From Sisyra terminalis (lineage: Eukaryota; Arthropoda; Insecta; Neuroptera; Sisyridae): a stretch of DNA of 64,000 bases. A program made the position numbers and the translations under genes. The stretch covers positions 29,140,001 through 29,204,000 of the forward strand of contig OY292278.1 of assembly GCA_958496175.1 (NCBI GenBank). The letters run 5' to 3'. Below are positions 46,686 through 58,698 of this stretch, one piece after another; position 1 is the stretch's first letter, and the number at the start of each line of letters is the position of its first letter. The notes under the pieces are model-generated. The model did no database searches and was not told the DNA's origin. It saw only the letters and a program-made list of their open reading frames with translations.

Positions 46686-47195
46686 AACTACTTTTTTAAA
46701 AAGTATCTGAAATTATTTTGAGTATCTTGATACTCGTTAAAAAAGGAATTTAAATATTTAACTTAAGTAAGTTTTAAGATATTCAAAACATTTATTTTTG
46801 GTTACTTTGTATGTTATGTATGTACTAAGTTTTGTAACATATTGGGTATAGTTATTTGGTAATCAGATGATGTATTTCTTATCTTTATTATTATAATTTA
46901 AGAAAAAAGAAAATAAGTTTACCTAATCTATAGACATAACCCACTTTAAACTATTGAGGATTAATATAAGAGGTGTATAAATTGAATCTTATAGAACAAA
47001 ACAAAATAAAATTCTGTATCTTATCTCTCGGTATCTACGTTATTCTTCGGTATCTAAGATATTCTTTTAATATACAAGATACAGTTCCCTTTAAGAAGAA
47101 TTTATGATACTAGATACTTTTTGCCAAAAATAAAGGAACTGAAATACAGTATCTTAGATACTTTAAAATATCTAAGTTACTCTAAAGTAACTTAA
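46686..47195. repeat. Relative of the 6121-6888 element
   Basis: Shared blocks include AAAAAGTATCT, AAAAAAGGAATTTAA, GTTATGTATGTACTAAGTTT and ATCAGATGATGTATTTCTTA, in the same order and orientation as at 6200-6380. Terminal repeats are not preserved. Confidence 0.5.
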
Positions 47196-47549
47196 TAAAT
47201 TTAAAAAATTAGCGACGGAAAATAACAATAAAAAATAATATTAGATTACTATTTATCTTGCATTTAATTGTTATTTACTTTAAATTTAAATCATTGAAAT
47301 AATTCTATTGTGCATGATCTAACAGTTAGGTACTAATTGTCGGCTTTTATTTTCAATTTTAACTGAAAATTGTTATTGTTCTAGTATGATGGTATTTGAC
47401 AAAGAAATTAATTCTTTGTGTGTAATTTATATATTTTTAGTAACATAACTCAGTTGAAAGATTCAATCAAATTATGCCAAAGAAAAATATATTTTGCATC
47501 ATCTACATAGAGTGGCTGCAATGATCATTGTATTAAATAGGTCGCGATT

Positions 47550-48573
47550 CTAATTTCCAAACCAAAACAAAAACATTATAGTTTCCAATCGAAAAAAACG
47601 GTATTATTGAGATCAAATTTCCGAAAAAAGGCCACTAACATCTGGCCAGAAGCAAAGCCGCGATACACTCCATTCGAATCGTCCCTGAATTATTCGCATA
47701 GTCTTAACGAAATAGTCGCGAGTGCAAGTTTAAATTATTCTAATTTTAGCCCCTTCAACTCTCACACCCGAGTCCGACATTCCCGTTCCGAATTTTCGTT
47801 GTGTTTCGACCAAATCGCATCGAGTAGGTAGATGACACCAAAAGCGATAGTTTTCGATCGACGTTAATTTTAGAAAGTTAAAAAAAATGTCATGTAATTT
47901 TCAATTTTTTCGTTTCGATTTTCCGTGTGTGACAAGTTCATAGATTTGTTGAAGGTACCCACAAGTGACGATCTGAACGAAGAATAACGTGAAATTTTTT
48001 TAAGCCAAATAGAAAAGTTTGATGTGCGGGGTTATTTTTAGTTAACATCTCTCGTTATGTGAGATCTATACACACACATCCGGTCCTGAGTGAATTTTGT
48101 ATTATTTTTTTCTTTTCTCAATCAATGTAATTTGTATACAAAAACAGCCAAATTTGAATCCAAATCGGTAAAAAACCGACGCAACAATTTTCTGAATCTC
48201 TTCAACAATTTTGCATGTGGATCTCAAAAAGAAAAAGTCATAAAAATTAGGCAAATTTAAAACGAATTGTGTCTGGTTGATTTCGAGTGATATTTTTGTC
48301 CATTCCGTGATTTTTCTTTTATTTCCTTTCGCTTCGAAAAGCTCAACATACGCACACTCAATTTTCGGGATCAGTCACTGGCAAACGCCCAAAACGCCAC
48401 TCGAAAATACTTCCATTCGATTCTTCACCGTCTTCGTCACCGGTTTCAAGTTTAATTATAACAAAGACATCAACTTGAGTTCATTCAACAACAATGTCGC
48501 GAAATGAGTCAGTGTGCGAATTTCGGAACATATGAAGTTAATCGTGTAACCCTTTGTGCGTCATGCGAACAAA
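47550..48573 (+). promoter_or_regulatory. Probable promoter and 5' leader of RBCK1, with upstream ATGs
   Basis: GC-richer than the flanks. Two upstream ATGs lie close to the main start: 48494 opens a 13-codon frame ending at 48535, and 48504 opens a 74-codon frame that overlaps the RBCK1 start and ends at 48728. If both are in the mature mRNA they should reduce translation of the main frame. A leader intron could remove them; transcript data are needed to tell. Confidence 0.4.
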
Positions 48574-51500
48574 ATGAATCGCTTTCCCGAACCGGTCAAG
48601 CCCCAAGAAATCCCGAAGAACGAGGTTCAACGCTCCTCATCCCAAACCCACTTCATCAAAGTCAATCCAGAATTTTCGTCAAACTCAGGTCCGAAACGCT
48701 CATCAAGTGGTATCCTCTCCCTTTTTAAATGGTTCAAAAAAACCTCCGACAAACGCATCGACTTCAAAACCGACCTCTCTTCAACCTCTTCTTCATCCCA
48801 ATCGTCTCTCGACATCGATGATACCTACCCCGAATACCCTGAGAATTCCTCCGGAATTCTCGTCTCAACCCTTACGCGAAACCAAAACAACGCCAGTGTC
48901 GACTCAGTTTTTAGCACCGCAACAGTTGCTTCCTTCACCTATGTTCCCCCGGCCAATTACAACCCCTTCGGAGACGCTACTGCACCCGTAAAACTTCTCG
49001 CTCCTGGTCCTGACACTGCTACCCACAAGAAACGGATGAAACAACTAGAAAAAATTCGCGAACTGGACAAAAATATCACTCTTCGCAAAAAATACAAACT
49101 TTTCTCAACCGAGACCGTAACAAAGAAACTCGCAGTCGAAAAAATCGACGATAATGTTCCAATCCACCGAGACTACAGTGAACTTAGCTTGCCTCTACTA
49201 AAAAAACCAAATGAGGACACCAATCATCTCAAAGTAAATTCTACACCAAGTGCAAAAAACCATCGACGAACCGCGTCAGATAGCAGCAAAAACAAAAAAG
49301 CCGGAGCCTATTGTCATGTTAAGGGCAAAAGAAAAGCTCCATCGCCACCAAAGCTCAAACCAATCACTTCCGATTCAACACTCGGCCGTCGCCTAAAACG
49401 CCAAGCTCCTCCACCGCCATCTCCAAACTCTGACAATCGACCAAACATGCATAAAATTCCTGATGTCGTATGCAACGATTCCCTCAAACTCGAGTATGGT
49501 GTCCTCAAACCAGCTAAAGACTCGCAAAAAATTCCAACCACTAACTGTGATGAAGTGAAACCTACCAAAAAACCATCTTCAAGTTCACCAATTGCTCCAC
49601 GACCTTGGTATAAACGTGCTCTTCCATCGACCAACCGCGACAGCTTCATTCAACACCCTAAAAAGGATCATGAAATTGAAGAACGTAAAGAATTCAAGTT
49701 AAGTAACGTGATCTCACGTGTAATGGCCTCAGAAAAAGCTCATGAAAATCGCAAATCCGGTATTTCCATTTTAACAAATATCAGTGAATTAGATCGCGAA
49801 GCTGCCATGATCATTCAAAATAGTCAGTATTTGACACAAGAAACATCACTCGAGCCTCACCAATCAACTTCATGGTCCGCCGAGCCGAATACCTCAGCAT
49901 TTTACGTACCACCACCGATAACCAAACCTCAAAACAAACGTGGTTCTGCACGTGAACTCATTTCAAAATTCAACGCACTAACCGGAGCATCGACAAAACC
50001 CAATTTAACCGAACAAAAAGACTGTAGACCGCACCGATTTTCTTATCAACCTAATGGACTTGAAGCAAAAGCTTCTGAAAAGCGACCAGGTTTTGCCGTC
50101 ACTCCACCCATGAAACGCAGTATTTTCAAATTCGAACCAAGTTTAAATCCACCAGAAACAAAATTTTCTCAATTTAAGTCAATTTTTGAGCCAAAAAGTC
50201 CGTCCTATAATCTTCAAAAAGTTGATAAACCACTGGAACCAATCAAAGAAAATGTAATTACGGTTAGCTTTTGGACCTGCACTCGATGCACTTTGGAAAA
50301 CCCGGAATCAAATATCAAGTGTTTAATTTGTGGTTCATGGAAATCTTTTCTCAAACCCGCCGAAAAATATACCGATCCTGAACCTGTAAAACTTGAGGAT
50401 GAACTAAAAATTCCAGACGAGGAGGCTGCAAATGGAGGTACCGAAGAAGAGCTGAAGGTGCCAGGGGATGAATCGCGAAATAAAACTGAAGATTCCACAA
50501 TTAAATATATTGATAATGAAACGACATTGGCTAGAAAATTTGCTGAAAATGTCTTCAAAGCGATTGAGATGGAGGACAGTCAAAACAACCAAAACCAAGG
50601 TGTCACTGAAACTGCCATTAAGTCAAGTGTTACTGTTATAGAACCCGAAGTTTCCCTTGATGAAGTGCGACGAATTCGGTTGGCTCGTTTTAGCCAAAAC
50701 TACGATATTGAAGTCACCCAAACCGAAATCGAATCAGAAGGCGAACCAAAAGAAACCCAACCCAACAAGTTGATCACTGAGGAACAACAAAAGCTGCGAA
50801 AAATGCTGAAGGATATGAAAAACGCTTTACCAAAACGTGACCAAATTCAGACTGAATCAGTTCAAAAATCCTCTCCACCGGAACTGGAAGCGGAAGCTAA
50901 AGGTGCAATTCCGAAAACTAAGCCCCCCAAACCCGTAATAGTCGATGAAATCTTGAAATCCAACGCGGATAATGAGTATATCATTGCGAAAAATTCAAAA
51001 GTAAAAAAAGTATCAGCCGCATCACAAACACAAGTTAAGCTCAATCAAGTCCCTAACTACGACAGCGTCCTTTTGCCACTAAGCGTTGAAGAGATTCAGA
51101 ATAACCAACTTGACAAGTCGACAAAAGTTGGCTCGTTTATAAGCGGCAACTTTGAACTGATTCAAGCTAAAGATTTTGCAGGAATCAGTTCTACCGTCGC
51201 GGCTTCTAACTTACATTTATACGCAAATTGTTCCCCAGCCACCGAACATCCTGCACCACTCACAGAAATCAAGCAAACGGTTCAACCTAGTAGGACTGAC
51301 GAAGAACAAGTTTTGTCCAAAAAACTTTGTGATATTGAAGGAATCAAAGACTTTAAGGCAACTCTTCGCCAAGCAGCTAATAATTCGAGTACTTTGGCTA
51401 TAAATCGACTTTTGAGACGCTTAGAAATGGCTATAGCAAGCGGACAACATATCCAAGCTGCCCAACTAGCTCGGGATTTGGCTCGTTTGAAAGTCAACTG

Positions 51501-54500
51501 TTCAGTGACTCGGCAACCCAAGGAAAACTCCAACCAAACCGAAAAAAATATCACGTACGTAAAACAAATTATTCTAGAACCATTTTAATTATCAGGAAAT
51601 CCTTTTTGAAAAGTTTAAACTTCCAATTTTATTCACAAAGAAGTCATCTCAACTATCAACTTTTGGAGAAGCAAATTAACTTTTAATTTAACCCTTTTGT
51701 AGAGCCGAGATGTACGTTGAGGATCAAGTATCTCATCAAGGGCCAATTCCCATTCAAGTTAATCCAGACATGAGTGTGGCAAATCTTAAGCAAAAAATCG
51801 CGCAAGAATACGAAATTCCGTCACACGTCCAACGCTGGATTCTCGATAAGCAACTCATCACCGACGATGATACCACTCTTAAAGAGCTGAATATCACCTT
51901 CGACGGTTGCCCAATGTTTCTCTACTTGGTTGCCCCAGGTAATTTTTTGTACTTACTCAAATTCGTAGGTATCAGATACAGTTTTTTTCAATTTTATTTG
52001 CAGATCTGGGCCTTTAATTATTAATGGATGAAAAAGTCCCAAACTACAAATTTCCTGTTTGTTTTTAGATGCTGACTGGGAAGAGACATTGAAGCGAGTT
52101 AATAAAAATCTGCTTCAGGCCAAGCTGGAGATCACCGAAGAAGTTGAGGAAGAAGTTGATGACGAAATTCCGAAAGAATCTGAAGATTCCGAAAAGCTAT
52201 GGAAATGTTCAACTTGTACTTTGTACAACGCGTGGGATCGTCCTGGATGTGAAGCCTGTAGTACGGAACGGCCAAAAACGATAGATGCTCAACGACAAAA
52301 CTATCTCCAGCTAATTAATTTGGATAACACAGACCTTGTGCCGAATAGTGAGCCTTTTGAATGCCTAATTTGCTTGGTTGAAACCTCAGTTGGTGAAGGT
52401 GTAGTTCTTCGAGAGTGTCTTCATACATTTTGTCGTGAATGTTTGGCGCACACCATTGAATATAATCAGGAAGCACAAGTCAAATGTCCCTATCGGGACC
52501 GGAACTATTCTTGTGATATTGTCCTTCAGGAACGCGAAATCAAAGCTCTGGTCAGTGCGGATGTCTACGAACACTATTTGGCTCTTTCGATGTCGCAAGC
52601 TGAAACTAAAATTGACAACGCTTTTCACTGCAAGACGCCCGATTGCCGAGCCTGGTGTATATTTGAGGACAACGTCAATGAATTCAAATGTCCAGTTTGC
52701 AAAGCTACCAATTGCCTTACCTGTCAGGTAAATATCTCAATTAAATAGACCATATATACATTTTTCAATTTTTTTATTAATTGATTGAAATTGCATTTTT
52801 TGATTGATTGAAAGGACATTATTAATTAGATGAAAAACCCAATTTTAGTTCTGAAAAATTAATATTTTGATAGAAAAAAAGTTTAAATATTAATGACCAA
52901 ATGAGAGTTAGAATACGATGGGTGTGCTTATGGGGCTTTTGTGACGTCATAGTCCATTTATTGAAACCAAGATATAAACAGATCATTGAGTGGTTATCAT
53001 AAAAATAATAATAATTGACCCAGTTTTTGACATTTTCCACAATTTTCGTCATGGAAAACATTTTTAAACCAAAAAAAATCTATATTTTATTTCCTTCGGA
53101 ATAGAGTTTAATTGTGTTTAGTATTTGTAGAACTAAGCTTTTCATCAATAATTTCTATAATGAGTCTTTTAAAACTAGTAAGAAAAACTGTTTTCCCTAA
53201 CGATCAAACTACATTTGCAATTTGATGCAAAATCTTACATTTATATTTTTTTTAGTTTTAAAAAATATTGACTTGGATGGAAAATGAGGAAAATCATTGT
53301 AATTTTATTTTAAAAAGCATGTCATTATGTATGGTTTCATTAGAAATTTTTAAGCAAAACTTTATTTTTGCAATCAATCCAATTATATTTGAACTTTGGA
53401 GAAAAGTACAGTAAATAGTTTCCGATAGTTCAAAAATGTGGACTAAAGTGAAAAATATAGAAAAAGCCATAGGACGGTAACAATGAAAAATCAGTTACAG
53501 AAAGATATTTGGATCATTTTTGGAATTTATGCTCTAGGTTTCAATTTTCTATGTCTTTTTATTTGCGAATAAATAAATAAAGAAAGTAATCAGAAAATAC
53601 TATTTTTCTCAATATTTGACTGAAATTTGGACATACTATGAAAGTATATAGAGGCAGTCGAGGCAGTATTCAGGAAAAATAACAGCCTTTAATCTTTGTT
53701 ATAACTATTCGAGGCAAATGATTCCTCTACTTCTTTGCTTAAATGATTAATGGTAAAATTATTTTTAAAGGGTAAACTAACATGCTTTTTCTTGACAATT
53801 TTTTCAAAGTGCAATGAAATATACCGAGCCTTACTAAATTCCAAATATTGTAAATGATTTTCATCATTTGCATTTAGTTCAAACGATTTAAACAACCGTA
53901 CTATTTGTGTTTTAATACATTTGTCATAAGAAAACTTCCTTGGGATTTTGAAGTTTCTGTACTGTGCCGTCATTTTAATTGAATATTTCTTAGATTATAT
54001 TAAATAAATATATTAAGTAAAGTTAAATATTAACAGTAACAGTATGTTTTGATATTAGTTTACAACATTTTTACATCCAGAAGGGTTTATAATTTTGAAT
54101 TCTTTTGGTATTTAATGAGAAATTACTGATTTCATTATAAGTAGGGATTTCTTCAAATTTTTTTTAATGTACTTTGAAACTCGCGAATTTAAAAAATACA
54201 TTATAGAATAAGTATTGCGTAAAAGGGCTACTGAAATTGAATTTAAATAAACAAAAATATGAAATGTTCTGTTTAGTAAGATAATTGAGAATTTCCTGAT
54301 TATTTGAAATACAGAGTATAGATACAAGGAGTCCAAATATAGTGTTAAAAATGGCATCAACTTAAGGTCTTAAAATGCACCGGTAGCACATGGTACTCTT
54401 AAAACAGCACGCGTTTGAATCATTACGTGGGAAGTGTTATTGTTATTAACAATTGTGAATTTGAATCTTCTGCTCGATGGAAAATGTGTCAAGATGTGGT

Positions 54501-55413
54501 GCCGCCACGAGAGTATCTGTTCCACTAACTTATGTTTCCTTACAGAAAGTACATAGTTTCGGTTTCATTTAGTACTGCAACCATACTAATGGCGGCGCTA
54601 CATTGACACATTTCCCATCATGCATCGCAAGATTGGATTATCTTCTTAAAACCTTAGGGATGTTTCAAATATTTGCGCTGCTAGTAACAGAAAAGAGAAC
54701 TATGACTGGGGTCGGTTATTATGTACATGAATATTGTGAAAAAGCTTATATCGTTCGGACTCTTTGTCTCTATACTCTGTGATTTGAAAAAATCGATGTT
54801 TATTCACATTTTTTTTTGTTTTCTATTTTACTGAAAATTATATTCAGCTCATTGATATTTACATCCATTGTCTTGTTTCTGAGTTTTTCCGCCATAAATT
54901 GGTTTTGAAGAACTATCCCGTGTTTCCGTCACCTACACCCACGCTTACCAAATAATTGCCGACCCTGAGGCCTTGAAGTTTCATTGTTTGAACTGCAAAA
55001 TTCTTTAAAAAAATTTTTTTGTGTTTTATGGCATCATCTTATGAAATAATCAAATTTCAAAAGCAATAAATTGTCGTTTTCACTTTCAGGCAATTCATGA
55101 GGGCCTCAATTGCAAACAGTACCAAGAAGAACTGAACAAAAACTCAGAGTATAACAATGAGGCGCGTCGTACCCGCGATTTTCTGGAGGATATGGTGAAC
55201 CGAGGTGAAGCAATGGTGTGCCCTACTTGTCAAGTAGTCTTGATGAAGAAATGGGGTTGTGACTGGTTGAGATGCTCGATGTGCAAGACAGAAATTTGTT
55301 GGGTGACCCGTGGACCGCGTTGGGGTCCCGGAGGCAAAGGAGACACTTCTGGAGGTTGTCAATGTGGTGTGAACGGAATCAAGTGTCATCCAAAGTGTAC
55401 ATATTGTCATTAA
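48574..55413 (+). CDS. RBCK1: RBCK1/HOIL-1 ortholog, RBR ubiquitin ligase with long N-terminal extension (4 exons)
   Basis: Exons 48574-51554, 51703-51938, 52069-52727 and 55090-55413 join in phase (2, 1, 0) with GT-AG borders, giving 1399 residues. HOIL-1 is a subunit of the linear ubiquitin chain assembly complex and an RBR ligase able to esterify Ser/Thr. The C-terminal 400 residues follow vertebrate HOIL-1 throughout: UBL ~997-1072, [15 protein letters not shown] at 1117-1142, RING1 CLICLVE...[13 protein letters not shown] from 1170, [13 protein letters not shown]...[13 protein letters not shown]2 from Cys1336 with catalytic GCDWLRC (Cys1349), then [20 protein letters not shown] and terminal His1399. 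Residues 1-993 are a disordered-looking basic/Pro-rich extension ([17 protein letters not shown]) with another NZF ([12 protein letters not shown], ~567-592) and a helix at ~943-975. Vertebrate HOIL-1 is about 510 residues. First ATG chosen; an in-frame stop lies 27 bases upstream. Confidence 0.93.
52855..53015 (+). repeat. Dispersed repeat with TGACGTCA core, copy 3
   Basis: Matches 14860-15000 in direct orientation: AATGACCAAATGAGAGTT, TTTTGTGACGTCATAGT, AACAGATCATTGAGTGG and TTATCATA. Confidence 0.5.
53689..53973 (-). CDS. Antisense intronic ORF, hypothetical (94 aa)
   Basis: A true ATG start (53973) opens 94 codons with a mixed, protein-like composition (starts [14 protein letters not shown]). 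It lies inside RBCK1 intron 3 on the opposite strand. I recognise no family, signal peptide or membrane segment, and see no minus-strand poly(A) signal close by. It could be a small nested gene, a retrocopy fragment or chance. Confidence 0.2.
   Translation of the reverse strand: MTAQYRNFKIPRKFSYDKCIKTQIVRLFKSFELNANDENHLQYLEFSKARYISLHFEKIVKKKHVSLPFKNNFTINHLSKEVEESFASNSYNKD
54311..54780. mobile_element. TIR-bounded element (ACAGAGTATAGATACAAGGA ends)
   Basis: The left end ACAGAGTATAGATACAAGGA then GTCCAAA is mirrored at the right by TCGGACTCTTTGTCTCTATA then CTCTGT, about 24 of 27 positions. Inner arms (GTGGTGCCGCCACGAGAG, GGCGGCGCTACATTGACACA, TTCCCATCATGCATCGCAA) are shared with 40990-41170. 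CAGAG ends fit hAT, but no clean octamer duplication is visible. Confidence 0.6.
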
Positions 55414-55874
55414 CGACTATCGAAGATGAAGAAGTTAAAATCAAATTAAAGAAGTGGTATTTTTATTATTTTTACTACAAGAAGTTTGGACAATTTCTTA
55501 TACTCGTATTATTTTTTAAGATAATTTTAATTATTGTATATAACTGATTTAATTCTTAATTAGAATTTTTTACTAAAGACTTTTTAATATTAACTTTTAG
55601 ATGAAAATTTAGTTAAATGTGGCAAGAAAAATGAAAGTGGATTTTAAATGAAAATTGAAATAGTTGATTGATTTTTAATCACTTACTATTTGGTAAGAAA
55701 GTTCTTTTTGCAACTTCTTTTAATGATAAAAAGTTTGATTAAACAATCAACGAATTGATTTAACAATGAGTGGAAAGCTTTATTGTATTTTAAATCTATA
55801 GATAATTATTGAAAGTAAATATAGAAAATTATTGTAAAACCGATAAATGTTTTTAATACGGTTTGATATATATG

Positions 55875-55880
55875 AATAAA
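55875..55880 (+). terminator. AATAAA poly(A) signal of RBCK1
   Basis: Canonical AATAAA about 460 nt after the RBCK1 stop, the first clear one on this strand, so it is the likely 3' end signal. Confidence 0.5.
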
Positions 55881-58698
55881 AAATTCAATTATGGAATTTC
55901 ATTTATGTTTTATATTACCTTTCTATAATTTTTGAATTCTGTGGTACAAAACTGAAATTCAAAAACATTTTATTATTTTTTTTTAATTGTTCATCCCTAG
56001 TTGCGCTTTGACTTTATTCCGACAAATTTCCTCATATGAATAGCTAGACTGAAGGCTGAAATATTAGGTTGAATCAAAAAATTGATTATTTTTTGTTAAC
56101 AAAAAAATAATATTGTGAGATTTTGAGTCCTTAATATTGATGTTAAAAAGTCTATCGTTGTTGCAATTTTCGATTGTTCAATCTGAAGCGTATTTTTTTC
56201 TCAAAACTTTTGAAACATCGCGCCAAAAGAATTAAACACTATATATTCTTATAGCAAATTGAATGCTCTACAAAAAATGTCTCGTAAATTTCATCAGATC
56301 AAACGGTTTCTTATAAGCGAGCCTTGAACTTTGATCTCTTTACGATTTGATTTTGTAACTTTGAAATTTTGTAACCAATGAACGAATTGATATTCAGAGC
56401 AAATTTTTATATAATCTTGAAGGATATTAGAAACTCAACAAAAATGGTCTTGCAGATCTCGTTTTTGCTAAGTTTACTTTTTTCGAAGTTATATACGGTT
56501 GAAATTGAAATTTGACCTTGACTAACCTTGATTATGATTTCGAATAACTTTAGGTGAACCTTAGACAATTTTACCGCTACTTCTATGCCTTAGCTCTATA
56601 AAATAGTTATACAAAAATGCAGCGGAAGGTGATCGATGACTCAACAAAAACAAAGGATAAAACCTCAAATTTAACTTTGGGCTTTAAGGAGCAGGTCGGA
56701 TTTATGAATTGATAGAAAAACTTATACATGAAATATGAAAATTGCTATGTTAATTTTTAAAAGATATAAGATTTTTTTATTCTTATAAAAAATTTTCTCT
56801 ATTTTTCATTAAACTACGTTTCATTTTCTAATTATCTAAGTCTAATGGGATTTTGTTATTTCCACTGGGTTTGATTATGTTTTTCTCTTTACTAACAATA
56901 ATTATAATTAAAAGCATTATCAAACATAGTTTTTTATGATAATTTTTTACTTTGAGCTAATAAATTGAAATAAACATCCAAAAGAAAAAATTAGAAAGAG
57001 ATAATAAAGAAAGTGAATTTCTTACCATTATTATATACTTATTATCGCAATGTCTTGATAAAATCAAACAAGTTATTCCACTTGAGAATTATTATATATT
57101 TAAATCATCTCAGTTTCGATTTCTTTTTCAACACGCATAGTTATACGTTTATTTTCTTTTAAGAAAGAGTTATTTTGCTGTGTTTTTAATATTTACTGTT
57201 GCAACAATAAAATTTAATTTTTAGTATATAGATTCTTTTCAACAATTGTAAAACTTTGCAAGACTATTATTGTGAATTGAGATAAGTTATCATCATATCA
57301 AGCAGGAGAATAAATTATTTCAAAGGCAAATATAAATACATTTTAACAAATTCGCTTTTACACTAACGTATCGTAGTCCTCACATAAATTATTTTTCCCC
57401 CTTTTTTCGTGTTTAACTAAATTTTACATTATTGTTTATCAAAATTTGATGCTAGACGGTTCATAGTTCATACCTACGTATTACGTATGGATAAATCATA
57501 GTAGATTTTATTTTATGTATTCTACCTTCCCGTAGATTTTGTTTTCCGTAAGGTCTCTAACAATAAGGTGTGTTTTTAAACAGTGGCATTAAAAAAATAA
57601 ATTTTATCATGTTAAGTTTTTTCACTGGAAAAAAAGAGTTACAATTTGAGTTCAAAAATAGTTTATAAAGAGATGCGATCCCCGGAGTCAATGTTTCGCA
57701 AAGAGTAATAGTTTTCATAGACATAAGTGCTACAATATTCTGGTGATCCAAACGACAGTCTTATATAAGAGGTATACTGTACAAAAATATTTGGAAGTTT
57801 CGGAAAACTCACCCTAGATTAATATTATTAAAAACCATATTGTGTGATCAAATGGATCAAATTTTGAACCATTTTTTGAAATACGTAAATCTCAATATTA
57901 AGTATCAATTGGTTTAATTTAATGTTCAAAAATAAAGATTTAGTAGGCACTATTTCTTTACTCATTCAATTGGAATTAAAGTTTTAGAACAAACAAAAAA
58001 TACATTGAAAGATGAGTCAAGATTTCAGACCAAAAATTAAATTTGAGTTTAAATAATATTTGGATTCAAAAACAATATTAATATATAATATTCTAAAGTG
58101 GTACGTTTTAATTTTTGACCCAATTTCAGGGTAAAATTATAATTGTTGTTTTAGGAGAGCCTGATCCCCAATTTAACGTTATTAAAAATTTTTGATTTGT
58201 CTATCTCTATAACTTCCCATAACTCTAAAACGGAGCAGCTGATTTTAATAAAATTTGGTATTAATATACAAAACAATATTCTTCTCACTCAAAGTTATAT
58301 ATCACTACGATCATTACTAATAAAATAATAAGAAATGGCATTTCCTACGTAAAAGGGAGGGATAACAAAATAGCATATGCTATATCATTGAAAAGATCTT
58401 CAAAAATATAAAAGAAGTTTTCTTACACTTTCTTCGTTAAATTAATAATTGGAACAGGAATTTCTATTTAAAGTGCAAAAACTATCTTTTTGAAGTGAAA
58501 ACATTTTTCTTTGCTAACAAACATTGTTGTAGTTGGGTATCCTAATAACATAGTGGCTAAAGCATTTGTTTGGTACACATTGCTTTGCATTGTAGAATGC
58601 CTAGGAAATGCTTTAATTTCTTTATTATTTATTATTTTATCACAACCCATAGAGCACTTTTTAAATTACCCAATAGCATACATTAATAGTAACATATA
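55881..58698. other. AT-rich intergenic DNA, nothing recognised
   Basis: No coding exon, RNA gene or bounded element could be supported. Open frames of 60-64 codons near 57557 and 58468 have no family signature. Confidence 0.5.

Larger units (their letters stand above)
45282..48573. other. Intergenic repeats, then RBCK1 5' leader region
   Basis: It contains a SINE (45654-45820), a GGCAACGTTGC MITE (45886-46117), a hAT-like fragment (46215-46330), a GC-rich remnant (46570-46670) and a relative of the 6121 element (46686-47195). From about 47550 GC content rises, marking the probable leader of RBCK1. Confidence 0.5.
52728..55089 (+). other. RBCK1 intron 3
   Basis: A 2362-bp intron between the IBR and RING2 coding parts (donor CAG/GTAAAT, acceptor TTTCAG/GCA). 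It carries a copy of the TGACGTCA-core repeat (52855-53015), an antisense 94-codon frame (53689-53973) and a TIR-bounded element (54311-54780). Confidence 0.85.

Noticed and set aside
46491..46721. GC-rich frame with RRGHAGHVLPITHQN
   Set aside because: Probably a degraded repeat; no conserved domain on either strand.
48627..48815. Open frames overlapping the RBCK1 exon on both strands (also 49314-49649, 50214-50558, 51282-51554, 52386-52628)
   Set aside because: They are by-products of the GC-richer coding exon in other frames; the sense frame has clear domains.
51559..51588. RBCK1 extension ending at the TAA at 51586-51588 as a separate protein
   Set aside because: A consensus donor just upstream (51555) joins in phase to the UBL exon, and the preceding helix resembles the HOIL-1 tethering motif, so a single gene is the better reading.
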